From contig WBMW01005030.1 of the NCBI GenBank assembly GCA_013396635.1, positions 1 through 64,000 of the forward strand: DNA of 64,000 nt, read 5' to 3'. Below the pieces are notes generated by a model. It was not told the DNA's origin. It saw only the letters and a list, made by a program, of their open reading frames with translations, and did no database searches. The position numbers were made by a program, and so were the translations under genes. This document shows positions 48,852-60,907 of the stretch, in pieces (positions within the stretch are counted from its first letter, which is position 1; each line of letters opens with the position of its first letter). Source of the DNA: Penelope pileata. Lineage: Eukaryota > Chordata > Aves > Galliformes > Cracidae.

Positions 48852-49640
48852 TGTTGTAGTTTAACCTAGGATTTAGCTAAGCGCCATACAGTAGTTTACT
48901 CATTCCTCCCACCTCCCAGTGAGATAGAGGAGAGAATCAGAAAAAAACGTCCTATGCGACTGTGTCACAGATGGAAGCTATACGCTTCACTCATATGAGA
49001 TAAGCAGCAATATATTCATTGATATAGCATAGAGATTTAACAAAGCTTAATTGTAAATAAGACAGCGACTTAAGATCTGAGATGGCAAGTACACTTCATT
49101 ATTTGCTACATTTAGAGTAGAGTTAAATGCACTCATTCAGGAAATCTTTCCATTAAGTCACAAGATTCAGAGTGGACCACTCCCTTTCTAAACTCCTCAG
49201 AGGAGCCTAGGTGTGGCTGAATCCTCTCCTAGTTTCAGACTTGGTCAACAGTTTATGTCTAAAGGTTTATATGTGCACAATCAGTCCAAGATGTAATTTT
49301 AGAGAAGTTAACAAAGCTTAACAAACTAGTAGTTACTTACCAAGGACCTGTATCAGCAAAGAGTCTCTTGATGTCAAGGCGTATGGGATTTCTGCAACAG
49401 GTGTAACCTCAAGATGCATCCCTCTCAAAGGACAATACTGTTGTGCAGCCGGCTACCATGCAGGAGAGCTCAGGGGGCTCTTGGGCTGCTCACTATTTGT
49501 GGGGTAAGATGACTGACTCATAGTCACAGTTTTTCGTGCATGCTCAACTGTTCAATCAGGTTTCTGCCATCAGTTCTTTGAGCAAGCAGTTTGAGACAAC
49601 ACTGTGGTAGTTATCTGTCTTAGAAATTTTCAGTCATTTC
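48852..49640 (-). mobile_element. Endogenous retrovirus LTR, minus strand
   Basis: The plus strand begins TGTTGTAGTTTAACCTAGG, followed by CTAAGCGCCATACAG, CTCCCACCTCCCAGTGAG and AGAGAATCAGAAAAAAACG. This is the order of the U5-R end of a common avian ERV LTR family (TG-TAGTTTAACC...CAGTGAGATGGGGGAGAGAATC). On the minus strand a GCACATATAAACC TATA box lies near 49267-49280. The U3 end is not clear and no target duplication was found. No internal genes. Confidence 0.7.
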
Positions 49641-50645
49641 CCATTCTAATAAATGTAGGAGGTAATTGAAGCCTGCTGAAATCATCTCTAGTCTTCTTTT
49701 TTTTCAGTGACAGAACAACACTTTCCTCATGTCACCTGACAGTCTTAGTCTTCAGAGGGTGAGATGAGTCAGCATTATGTCACTAGTAGCATGTTTTGAT
49801 CTCTGCTGCTGTGTCCAGGACAGCCGGAGGAAAATACTCTCAACATGAGAGAGGTGACATCTTTGTGATAGTTTAGATTCCTTCGTAATATGGAGGGGGG
49901 AGGGGTGCAGATCTTAAAAACTCTGTGATATTTGTGAAACAGGTGTAGGGGTCTGAAATACCTGTGGCAAGGAATACGGAATGCTCTTTGATACTTGAGT
50001 TTATTTCAGGAAGTGATCATAAAATTTTAGTTTAGATAATCTAGATCACTATTTGAAGTTGCCTTGAGAAAAAATCATCGCTACTATAAAATAAACCTTA
50101 CAGCTTTATAAAATTTTCCCCAGAAGACTATGGGAGAACGTTTCTGAAAACAATTTAAAAAGAATTAACTAAACCATTTTGATAGTTATATATTAAAAAA
50201 AAAAAAAATCAAATCAATAGTTTGTTCCTCCCCCTGCAATCTGTCTTCATGTAAGTCTTTTGTACACATATTTGTGCACAAATGGTCGAACTGGAAAGGC
50301 TCATTTCCAGGAAAATTCTACTACAACAGATTTTTTTATAATTTTCTAAGGTTCACGTTATTTATATGAAAGGTGTTCCCCATAGTATCATCTTCGGAAG
50401 TATCATCATCTTTCTTTGGAAGCCAATATGTCTCTCTAGTGAGAGGAACCAAGAAAATGTTGGCAGCAACTCTAGACTATGTTTAAAAATGACAAAATTC
50501 TGTGAGGTCTGTCACTAGAGATTTTGCTTGACAAACACATCCATACAATGGTAGTGCTGCAGTACTCATGAGAAGATTTTATTCCACTTTAAAGATTACT
50601 TATATCCTTTATATCATGTATGTTGCTGTCTGAACTCAATTTAAG
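49641..50645. other. Non-coding stretch, nothing recognised
   Basis: No repeat or gene recognised. A13 tract near 50193-50206. Confidence 0.5.
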
Positions 50646-50647
50646 CT

Positions 50648-51505
50648 GAATCACAGAACGGCTCCAGGCAAGAAGGGACCTCTGGAAGTCATCTGATCTA
50701 ACACTCCTGCTCAGGCTTGCTCAGGACCATGTCCAGGTGGCTTTTGAATATTGACTTTGGGCAACTTTCTCCAGTGCTTGGTCACCCTCACCATAAAACA
50801 AGTGTTTCCTGATGTTTAGAGGGAACCTCCTGTGTACAGTTCCTGCCCATTACTTCTTGTTCTGTCACTGGACACCAATGAAAAGAGCCTGTCTCCATCC
50901 TCTTTGCACATTCTCTAAAGGTATCATCTTTACACATTTTATATGACTTCTCTAGGAAAAACAATCCCAACTCCATCAGTCTTTCCTCATAGGTGGAATG
51001 CTCCAGTCCATTAATTAGAGTGATGAGGTGCTGGCACAGGCTGCCCAGAGAGGTTGTGGATGCCCTGTCCCAGGAGGTGTTCAAGGCCAGGCTGGATCGG
51101 GCCCTGGGCAGCCTGATCGAGTGCTAGATCTGAAGGCTGGTGGCCCTGCCTGTGGCAGGAGGGTTGAAACCTGATGATCATTGGGGTCCCTTCCAACCCA
51201 GGCCATTCTGTGATTCTATGATGATTAATCATCTTCGTACCCCTTCATTGGACTGTCTCCAGTACATCTGTGTTTCTTTCATACTGAGGAGCCCAGAGCT
51301 GGATCCAGTACTCCAGGGGTGGCCTCCTCAGTGCTGAGCAGAGGAGAAGGATCACCTATCGTGACTTGCCGGCAATACTTCGCCTAATGCTGCCCAGGAT
51401 ATCATTCATCTTTTTTGCGGGAAGGGCACATTTCTGGCTCATGTTCAACTTGGTGTCCACAAGGACCCCAAAGTCATTTTCTGCCAAGGCACACTGATCA
51501 GCTGC
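50648..51505 (-). mobile_element. CR1 LINE 3' part, minus strand, interrupted by another CR1
   Basis: The plus strand reads as a reversed CR1 from its 3' end (AATCACAGAACGGCTCCAGG) to the ORF2 C-terminal codons (minus frame 51356-51550: VDTKLNMSQKCALPAKKMND). It is split at 51016-51223 by an opposite-strand CR1. Removing that insert and one ATTAAT restores the normal order. Confidence 0.88.
51010..51229 (+). mobile_element. CR1 LINE 3' end nested in an opposite CR1, with 6-bp target duplication
   Basis: About 208 bases (51016-51223): GAGGTGCTGGCACAGGCTGC, the GTTGTGGATGCCCTGTCCC block, GATCATTGGGGTCCCTTCC and the tail CATTCTGTGATTCTATGATG. ATTAAT flanks it on both sides (51010-51015 and 51224-51229). 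It is better conserved than its host element and so inserted later. The frame on the minus strand at 51011-51232 is not coding. Confidence 0.9.
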
Positions 51506-54500
51506 TTTCTTTTGCATGTGTGAAAAAAGGCATGAAATATTTGAATCCAAAAATATATTAATATGATTTATTTTGTCTTGGTTAAATTAGAAATGTATAT
51601 TCCTAATATACTAAGCATCCATCAAAAAAATATAAGGAAAAATGCTGGCCTTCTGCAACAGTAGATAATTCAGAAAGAAGCGAGGTTGTTGCAGTATGAT
51701 TTTCTCTCTTTTGCGTTTGCACTTTATACCAGTACAGTTAGCCACGTGTCAGCCATCTTCCTCTAGCCACACAATATTGTCATTTTCATATCCTGTCACA
51801 GCTCACATAGATAAGTACTTTCTCATGTAACAAGAGCAGAGAATAAGAAAGAAATGTAGTTGCATGTAAAATGAGTTTGATAAGATACTGATGGGGATTA
51901 AATTACATTGGATTTGACGACTGAGGGCTTATCATCATGTACTCCTAGCTCATGTGAGAAATCCTGAAATTATAAACAGCGCTAGAGCCAGAAAGTGGAA
52001 ACATACTGCCAGACTTACTTCTTGCTTCTTGAAAGTTGATGATGTCCAGGTCATCCAATGGAGGTGTGTTGCTAGGGGACTGCAAGGAAAATCATATCTT
52101 CCTTGCAGACACTTTCCTGCCTATGGCATGAGAGCTATGGCAGCACCTTTGAAGCCAAAAGATGGAAATACAAGCTGTTGACAAACCAAGTTCTGGCAGA
52201 AGTGCACGTTTGCTAATATTGCTAATGAAATAGATAGCTCTGAGAAGCTTATAAGTGAAATAATATTGACTCTGCTTTCAGTTTGGCAATCTCTAAATGC
52301 TGTAGCCAGCTGCACTGTGGATGAAATGAATCTGTGAAGACTACAAATATAATATGAGCTGTTACAGTGTCCAGGCCAACACATTCCCAGAAATTCTGCA
52401 GTCAACAGCCCTATTTGCTGCACAGCCCTGCTTTGTTCATCAGTTTTAGCACCCATCTTCTAATCCTCCAGCCAAAGATTAGTGGAAACAAACATATGGA
52501 TCGCAGTGGTTGAATTATGATTGCAGAGACAGTATGCATATTTATATTTTCTGACTTATATGCTTAAATTTGCAGTCCAGTCCTTACATTTTATCTTTAT
52601 ATGGAAGCATACATTATATTGTTCTGCTTAGTTTATTTGAGCATTAATACAATCAGCAAAAAACAGCAAAAAAAAACCTACAGACCAAGTTTTATTAAAA
52701 AAAAAAAAAAGCCAATATCAGAAAAGTGTCTTTGAGTGTAAATCTGTACATCTTGCTGGCTGAGGTGTCATCTTTAGGGCTTATAAAATATTAACTGTAT
52801 GAAGTACCTAGGTTTCATGCTTTTAAAGACTATGTAATTTTAAGTTTTTAAAAATGACTACTACAGCAAAATAATTTATCCTTTAGTTTAAATTTTAAAA
52901 TAGTTTGATTTTTTAAATGTGTTGATATCTTAATAGCAAGTTTAGGTTTTTTTCCACTAACTGCTGCCAAATACTTATGTCATTGTTTGGGTGCCATAAA
53001 AACAAATTTGTGTCTAATTTCAATTTTGTAATCGTGGGAATAATTTTACTTGGGGGGCATAATTCTACCACTTGGCTCAATTAGACTCAAACAGACTAAA
53101 TAATTTATAATTCCTGGAGGGAAAACAAGCTTCTGTTTTAACAACACACATTAGGAGGGTTTCATCTCCAGAATGATCTCCCAGAGCACAAAATATGTTT
53201 AATTTAAATCTTAAACCTTGTTTACAATCAAGCAAAATCTGTAACAGGAGTCACTTGTTCTGATTTGTCAGGGTTTCTTTTTCTCTTTAGTGAGTTTTAA
53301 ATATCTGGTAGGAAGCCATAGATCATAAAATTATCTTTGGGACCTATCAACTTAGAAAACACAGTGAGTGCACATGTATCCATGTGTGTTCCTGTGTGTC
53401 TATAGGCATGCATGTAGTTTTAATGATTGAACTGATGCTGTATGAATCCCTAAGATCCTGTATGTTAGCTCTTTGCCCAAGTGTCAGGCCTAGGTTCTCT
53501 GAGGGAATATCTCAGCTAAGCTGATTCACATATTCTTAACATATATAAAAAATGTATTCTGTCTGAAAATACCTGTCAACCTGAAAACATCCTGACAGCA
53601 TTTTCATTTCATTGAGGTATGTCTGACTTTGTACTGATACACTAAGCAACCAATCTTGACTATTTTCCTGCAGCCCTGCAGCTGTAGCCTGTTTGCTGGA
53701 AATCCAGAAACACATGCAATTTCACCGGTTCTTATACGGGGAGCAGCTGAGTTTAACCTCCTTGTCTGGCATCCCTCATCCATCACAGCTGTCATCAAGA
53801 GGTGCAAGTGGCTTAGATCCCCTGGCATGGAGCTTGCTACTCTTCCATCTCTTTACTCACTAGTTCTTGTGGATTTCCTTTTAGCATCATTGGAGAAAAG
53901 GTTATTGTTAAGGGTGAACAAAACAGATAAGAGATGTGGCTCAAGAAGCATCTTCAGCCAGTGCCTGGCATGTTGATTTGTTTCAAGACCTAGTCCTTTA
54001 ATAATTTATGCCTTGATATCCTTGTGTTGTTCTTGTCACAAAGAGTAGCACTGAAAGACTGGAGTCTGCTTTCTGGTTTTTTCCTAATGAAAATGCTATG
54101 CCACCTTTACCTCATTTTTCATGTTAAGTGATACAGTCATTGAAAGTCCAGGAGAAGTATAAGCTCCTTGAGGAGATGTGTAAGAAATAATTTATTTTTT
54201 TAAGTTAAACTCGGCAGTAAAGATCCAGAAAGCCCTTAAGCTGCCTTATAAAAACCCATCTCTTCTACAGAAAATGATGACAAGGGACTTAGATTTTAAA
54301 AGGTCACATCTTTGGGATGAGAGACACAGTGTTGTGTAGGATAGAGAGCTCTGCAATTCAAGAGGCTCTAAGATTAACACATTCTACATCATGAGTCATA
54401 ATACTCATAAATAGTGTAAACAGTAAATATTTTTTCTCCTCAGAGGTTGTGCCACAACTGGGTATAAGCTTCTCACTTGTGGAGTACAGTGTCAGTATAG

Positions 54501-56640
54501 GAATTTGGAGGAATTTGGTGTAAAGGCTGCTGACAGCTGTCATCTGAGAAATCTGTGATAAGAGACATAAAGACACTGACAATAAATCCACAGTATAGGG
54601 CAGCTCGACCGTTTGATCTTGAAACGTTTACGTGCATTTTACGGCTCAATACAAGCTTGTACAACTTATACACATAGACAACAATGAACTATTGTGAACA
54701 TAATTCATAACCAGATATCATTTATCTTCCTTAGGAAATTTTTAAAAAATGAGGAATGTGTAAAATTGAAAATTTCCCTGACTTTTCCTGTTTATGTTAC
54801 TCCTCTGAAGGGTAACCTTAAAAAGATCTGTTTTTGTCATGAGTACAGAATTCTTGACAAGAGAACAGAAATGTGATAATTCTGTTGTTTTTCAAGCAAA
54901 TCAAGTGCAACCTAAAACTTGTCTGACTTCTAATAAAAGAGTGAATGCATAGAACTATAACCTTCTTCCACTGCAAGATGCTTGAAAACTTTGCTAATAG
55001 TAGGCAACTACAGCCCAAATGTTCACTTATTATGTACATGCCTAAATATATTTTCATACAGTTCAACAGTTTGCAGGGTTGTCAGCTGTCACATAAACTG
55101 TGAGCATCAAGACAAGTGACATCATTATTAAAAGATCAGCTTGCTGAGAACCTGGATTTTCTTGGAAATAAATGAATGAGTTTTCTGTTGTGGGGACGAA
55201 CTAGGGGGTAAGAATCTAAGTCTCAGCATTCTGAGCACAAACTGAACATATTTCTGCAGCCATATCAGCTATTTACTTTGTTCTCTCTTAATACCAACAT
55301 GTTGACAATGCTAAATAAAATTCCATAACTTCACTGAGGATCCAGCAACAGACTTATTTTCTGCAATATAAGAGAGACTTGAACTGGTGTTAATGCTTGC
55401 CTTATTTTTTTTTTTTTTCTGTAAAACTTCTCATACAATTATTTCAGTAAATTCTACATTTTTGAACATGTTAATGTTACACAGAACCCAGCACCCACTT
55501 CTGTTTCCCGCTAGGTATGACTGTTGCATTCTCCAAATGCATGAATAACATTCTGTACTAAGCCACTTGTTTCCAGCATTTTTACCAGACAGTGTTCTCA
55601 CTGCAGCACCTTGCATCATGCTGTCTGTGAGAGGATGGCAGCTCCTGATCTGAAGGGGTCAAATGTTTTTCCTCTGAATGACAACAACAGGTCACTTAAG
55701 GATCTAGCAAACATGGCTCTGTCACAAACGTCCTTGGGAGCAAGAGTTCAAGCATATTTCTCACTGCCCTTCCTCTTTCAGCCTTTCAGAGAAGTTCTCA
55801 AACTTGCCTGTGCAATATCAATGGAGGCACATCCTGTATCTGTGAGAGCACTGGAAGGGACAGTAAAGTGAGTGTGAATGAAGGCACTGAAAATATACTA
55901 AGACTCTGGGACTTCAGAGTTGCCCATCTGTGGTGCACAGAGTGCTTTATGTATCAATTATACGTCAATAACTCAAGCTTGTGTTGGTGAGCCCTGAAGA
56001 TGATTGATTATGCTTATTTTTAGAAAAGAAAATTTTCAGCCAAGAACCAGCCTTCCAGAACAGACAAACCAGCAAAATATATTAAGATTATTCCTCACAT
56101 AGATTCATTTTCATTTTTTCAGCATCCTGGGTAGCTTTCAATTCCGTCTTAGTTAAGCTAGAATGTATTTCTATATTAATTCAGAATTGCTTTTTATTTT
56201 TTTCTCTAAAATTGATTTTTCTCTTTCTTCCAATGCCACAGGTAAGGTATTGGCCCAAGACAAAACCTAAGACCCATCTGTACCATTCAAAAGAAACAGC
56301 TTCAGTCCAAGGGCTTTTGATTAGTACTGCCAATGCATTCTTTAATCAACATATCCTTGGATTCTGGTTACTTCCCATTCCTTTGGATGAATTAAATACT
56401 ACACAGTCTTCTTGCTAGATGCATAAGTTCTTCTCTTCCATGAGCACCAAATCAGAAATAAGTACAATACCACAAATAGTGATAGGGATAGTAAATTGCT
56501 TTACTTTGAGCAGCTATGCTCTCATTTCCTGTTTCACTCTTGTTTCCAAAAGGTCTCTTCTGAGGGACCCCAAAATATGCAGCCAGGTCTTAGTTTAATT
56601 TCAGTATTCAAATGAGACACTATCCCTGCTTCTTAAATCT
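51506..56640. other. 5-kb repeat-poor stretch
   Basis: No mobile element recognised in over 5 kb. Simple runs only (A14 near 52696, T14 near 55407). Open frames of 74-111 codons at 52121-52456 (minus), 53656-53976 (plus) and 55611-55871 (plus) lack known motifs. Unlike the rest of the window, this interval has almost no insertions. Confidence 0.5.
55611..55871 (+). other. Unrecognised open frame followed by a splice-donor-like site
   Basis: An 86-codon frame. An in-frame ATG at 55635 gives a protein beginning MAAPDLKGSNVFPLND. The frame ends at TGA within AAAGTGAGTGTG (55865-55876), where AAA|GTGAGT is a good 5' splice-site match, so a spliced product would not reach that stop. No domain is recognised, and no promoter or acceptor could be tied to it. 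It may be chance, or the first coding exon of an unknown transcript, or part of a lncRNA. Confidence 0.15.
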
Positions 56641-56646
56641 TAATGC

Positions 56647-57540
56647 TGTGGTGGTTTCACATTGATGGCCAGCTAAGCTCCACTACATTGCTGTCTTACT
56701 CCCTCTGCTCAAAAAGACAGAAGGAGAAAATATGATGGAAAAAAAAACTCAGGAGTTGAAATAAGGATGGGAAGATCAGTTACCAAATACTGTCATGGGC
56801 AAAACAGACTCAGTATAAGAAAGATTAATGTAATTTATTGTCTGTTACTAACAGACCATAGAGCAGTGAGAACTAAAACCAAACTACGTAAAAATACCTT
56901 CCCACTGTTCACCCTCTCCTTCTTCTTCCTCCTAAGTAGCTCAGGGGAAAAGGGAATGGGAGCTGTGGACAGTCCATAATGTTTCATCTCTGCAGCTCCT
57001 CCCTGGTCACTCTCTTCCCCTATTCTACATGGGGTCCCTTCCATGGGATGATATCCCTCCCAAACTGATCCTGTGTGGGCTTCTCACACGTTGCAGCTCT
57101 CCAAGCACTGCTCCAGCACAGCTCCATACCATGGGGTCCATCCTTCAGGAGTGAACAGCTCCAGCACGGGTCCTCATGGGCAGCAGCTCTCCCAGACCTC
57201 CTGCTCCACTACGGGCTTCTCTCCACAGGCTACAGCTCTGGCCTGGGGCCTGCNAGCTCCTCCCTGGTCACTCTCTTCCCCTATTCTACATGGGGTCCCT
57301 TCCATGGGATGATATCCCTCCCAAACTGATCCTGTGTGGGCTTCTCACACGTTGCAGCTCTCCAAGCACTGCTCCAGCACAGCTCCATACCATGGGGTCC
57401 ATCCTTCAGGAGTGAACAGCTCCAGCACGGGTCCTCATGGGCAGCAGCTCTCCCAGACCTCCTGCTCCACTACGGGCTTCTCTCCACAGGCTACAGCTCT
57501 GGCCTGGGGCCTGCTCCTGCAGGGCTTTCCATGGGCTGTG
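56647..57540 (-). mobile_element. Avian ERV LTR, minus strand, with assembly duplication
   Basis: The plus strand begins TGTGGTGGTTTCACATTGAT, then CTCAAAAAGACAGAAGGAG, GTCATGGGCAAAACAGACTC and TTAATGTAATTTATTG, which is the U5-R side of an abundant avian ERV LTR. The minus-strand polyadenylation signal CAATAAATTAC lies near 56832-56842. It then runs through the typical tandem CTCCAGCACGGG/CTCCACAGG-type block (57070-57540). About 261 bases (56994-57253) recur exactly at 57255-57515 across a single N. The LTR ends in CCATGGGCTGTGGA, truncated, and meets an old CR1. Confidence 0.75.
56994..57515 (+). repeat. Exact 261-base direct duplication across a single N
   Basis: The segment from AGCTCCTCCCTGGTCACTCT to GGCCTGGGGCCTGC is present twice without visible differences, on either side of the N at 57254. 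Perfect identity ending exactly at an N points to two overlapping contigs that were placed side by side and not merged. Confidence 0.85.
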
Positions 57541-57889
57541 GACTCTTTGAAGAAGCAATAGGAACAAATTGTTTCAGAAAAAAATCTTTCACCATTAGAA
57601 CAATAGCACATTAGAACAGGTTGCCCAAAGAAGTTNGCTCCATACCATGGGGTCCATCCTTCAGGAGTGAACAGCTCCAGCACGGGTCCTCATGGGCAGC
57701 AGCTCTCCCAGACCTCCTGCTCCACTACGGGCTTCTCTCCACAGGCTACAGCTCTGGCCTGGGGCCTGCTCCTGCAGGGCTTTCCATGGGCTGTGGACTC
57801 TTTGAAGAAGCAATAGGAACAAATTGTTTCAGAAAAAAATCTTTCACCATTAGAACAATAGCACATTAGAACAGGTTGCCCAAAGAAGT
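57383..57889 (+). repeat. Exact 254-base direct duplication across a second single N
   Basis: The segment from GCTCCATACCATGGGGTCC to GCCCAAAGAAGTT occurs before and after the N at 57636 with no visible difference. As with the neighbouring duplication, the copy ends at the N. The two duplications overlap, so part of the LTR appears three times. Confidence 0.85.
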
Positions 57890-58030
57890 TGTGGAATCTC
57901 CTTCACACAAACTATTCAAAATTCAGCTTGGGGCCTTGGTTAACCTAATATAAAGCCTTGCTTTCAACAGAGGTTTGAGATGATCTTTAGAGGTCCTTGC
58001 AAACCTTCACTTCCCATGATGCTACAGTTC
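57541..58030 (+). mobile_element. Old CR1 LINE 3' region, plus strand
   Basis: Recognisable as CR1 from AGAACAGGTTGCCCAAAGAA and GTTGTGGAATCTCC through GATGATCTTTAGAGGTCCTT to CATGATGCTACAGTTCTGA. It is strongly diverged. The first part (57541-57635) is duplicated at 57795-57889 by the assembly join at 57636. Confidence 0.65.
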
Positions 58031-60348
58031 TGACAGTACCATTTATCTGCAGTCAGATATATGTATTTCTGCTTTTGTAGGTGGTATCAGTAGCCTAGCT
58101 TAGCACATCACACATATTTCATTTAGAGTTCTCTTTTGTAGGATAAGCTTATGCATGTGTTCTGTTCCACTGAAATCTGCCCTAAGCCAAGTGATGATGA
58201 ATCCTGATGTCAGAGTAGGTGTTACTGTAGGCTAATTACAAATGCTGTTTTGGATATATGCTGAAAGCTCCCAGAATGACTGAGTTTCTTATTGGGTTTA
58301 TAAAATTGAGCTGAGCATGCTGTTGTCCAGAGGAATCTTTCACTTGCATCCTACATTCATGTACATTACCAAATTTTTTAAAATTCAAGTACAATTTTGT
58401 GTTTTGTTCCTTTGCAAAGTTCTTGAAATGATGGATGACTGAACCTGTAAAGCTCTCCTCTATCATTCAAAAATGCTTTCCTAGAGCCAGCTTAACTGCT
58501 TGAATTCATTTCTGATCTGTGGGCTTATATATTGTGAGTGGCCTTATAATATTGTTTGCTTACAACAAATTACTTGACAAAAAACAAACTAGTGATCAGG
58601 AATTACTTACTGTAAGGTGTCTCTTCACTGCTGCAATAGAAGCAGATGAGTGTAAAAGAACTCTGACAGGAATCTTTATGGGCAGATCCAATGACTGTTC
58701 CTTTTTTCACATATTAATTATCTTCTATCATTAATGTAAACTACTCATAAAGAAAATGTAGGCATACAGCTTACTTGCTTCATATCCCATGTCTGTAGTG
58801 TTACTGAATGGAATGTTAGTTTGAGACTCTTCTGAAGAGACTCATACTGAATGTACTCTTTCTCAGCATTATTACTGAAGGAGATCATACAGTTTATAAT
58901 TTATAGAAAAAGGGTGGTGGAGAGGAGTAGCAAGATTTAGCACCTGAAAAAGTACCTGATTAACTATCTGGGAAGCTAAAGTTATGTGCAAGACAAGGCT
59001 ATTTGCTCCCTTAGTGCTGACACATTACCTTGTGCAGCCCACTGCTAGAAATGGCAGTGTAATTGTCTCCCAGCGTAGCTGGCATTTTAGACATGTAATT
59101 AGGAATGCATAACATTTAATGATCAGAAACTGCACAAGGATATTTAGTGTTCTTCAAGATCAAAAGGTATTACCTTAATTTAGCAAAGAAGTACATCTTC
59201 TTAAAATTCTCGTGGAGCAATGTCATTTCTGGACTACATACGTAATCCAAGTGGTGGTAAACAATATCTACGTTGAGCAGTTCATCCTTGTAAAGAGCAG
59301 CATTCGTGCACCTGAATGCTTCTCCTGGATTAGGGTTTCACTCTGTACATGCATTTGAAATTAATAATCCAAGAGTGTTCACAAATGTGAAACTAGATTT
59401 TGAGCTAATTACTCAGAGAGGTGTAAGGCTGCTCACGGAGGTAATTGGACTGAAGTTGAGATCATTGCTTGCAGGCCTGATATAAGATAGTGTTTATTCA
59501 TGAAAAAGAGCAATTTAATCTCAGTGGAACTAGTAGCTTAAGTGCCTCTCTTGAAAAGAGTAGCTTTCTTCACTCAAATATATTTTTAAATTACAATTCT
59601 TTGATAGTATACAAATAGTCCTGAGAATACTGCTTTGGTCACAAGGTCCCTTCATACACTTTGTCTAAATTCTTAATCAAGATACCAAAGCCAGTAAAGA
59701 AACTGCCCCAGGAGCTCCTTCTTCAAATTAATTATGACTTTATTCTGGTGAGAAAAATTGTAAGGAAGTTGAATTTTTGTACAGGTCAGGCAGTCTGTAA
59801 AGCTCAGTCATTTACACTCCCCCATTATCTGGTCTCTATGCCATAGTTACATGAGCTCTCTTTAACTGGGAACACAGCAACAGTCATGCTGAAGTTCTCT
59901 GGTGCTCCTTGGAAAAAGATGTTTCATATTTTCTTGAATAAGGCAGAATGGAAGAAATCTGCATATCCTTTGCTTTTTGACATCTTGCAAGACTTTCATT
60001 TAAAAAAACAAACAAACAAAAAAACAAACAAAAAAACCACAAAATCCACACACAAGATAAAATTCTTGTGAAGCAATGTCACTGGACTGCAAGGGTGGTG
60101 AACAATTAATACTCTTTCCAACAGATTGTTCTTCTAGAGAACAGCCAGAGCTGAATAAAATAATGTATAAAAGCTCAGGCCTGTTGATAAGTGACTTTTT
60201 AAAGGTTTGTTTAAAACTACATATAGGCAGTTAATGATGAAGGAAGTTAAGTTAAAAAATTACGTATAAATGCATAATTATGAAGTGTTTCTAATTTTTT
60301 GGGATAACAGGGCAATGGAAATAGTTCTTTAAAATTATTTAAGCTATG
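58031..60348. other. Repeat-poor non-coding stretch
   Basis: No mobile element or gene recognised. The CAAA tract at 60002-60038 is the only simple repeat. Frames of 60-76 codons have no motif. The part 59040-59500 has TAAT-core motifs and looks unique. Confidence 0.5.
60002..60038. repeat. (CAAA)n simple repeat
   Basis: AAAC units with expanded A runs. Confidence 0.95.
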
Positions 60349-60907
60349 TACAAGGGCTGCTCCAAAGGTAATGTCGTCTATTTTATCATGTTGACATCAG
60401 AGGTGGATGTTGATGGTATGACAGTAGAGGCTGAACATTCCCACCAAAATTCCATTACCTTTTTTTGCCGTGTGACAGATGGCAGCAGAGGGGCAGTCGG
60501 AGAAAATGGTGTCTGACATGGGGGTGCGGATAAAGCAAAGGGGTGGAATTGAATTCCTCCATGCAGAAAAAATTGCACATATTGACATTCATTGATGCTT
60601 GTTGAACGTTTATGGAGCCCAAACAGTGGATGTGAACACAGTGAGGTGGTGGGTGATGTGTTTCAGCAATGATGACAAAAATGTGAAAGAAAAACCATGC
60701 TCTGGATGGCCATTCAGATTTTTATGAGCGCAGCATGTCGGCCCTTGTGCATGTCTGGCAAATATGCATAGATAATAGTGGTGACTACGTTGAAAAACAG
60801 TGTTTTGTAGCTGAGAATTTTCTCTATCAAAGGCTGTCATTGTGCTCTTTTTATCTGTTGTAGTTTCCATGGAAATAAATAGGAGGCACTACTTTCAGGG
60901 AAACCTA
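60349..60907 (+). mobile_element. Galluhop-type mariner, internally deleted, both ends present
   Basis: About 555 bases bounded by TA on both sides (60349-60350 and 60906-60907), the mariner target. The 5' end CAAGGGCTGCTCCAAAGGTA and the 3' end ATAGGAGGCACTACTTTCAG are inverted and related (both contain the C-T-x-C-x-A-A-A-G-T-A core). It keeps the first 75 or so transposase codons and the last 170 or so bases, but the catalytic D-D-D core is gone; full mariners are about 1.3 kb. Such a copy could move only with enzyme from elsewhere. Two other fragments of the family are at 12890-13120 and 14095-14212. Confidence 0.88.
60510..60730 (+). pseudogene. Mariner transposase N-terminal remnant
   Basis: The plus-strand translation gives EFLHAEKIAHIDIH, a stop, then LLNVYGAQTVDVNTVRWWV and KEKPCSGWP, the helix-turn-helix DNA-binding start of a mariner transposase. 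It stops at 60730 and lacks the catalytic domain. A stop codon lies near 60592. Confidence 0.85.

Noticed and set aside
56900..57900. Tandemly repeated open frames encoding near-identical Pro/Ser-rich peptides, which might suggest a repeat protein gene
   Set aside because: The repeats are the same LTR sequence duplicated at single-N assembly joins. The frames are not conserved coding sequence.
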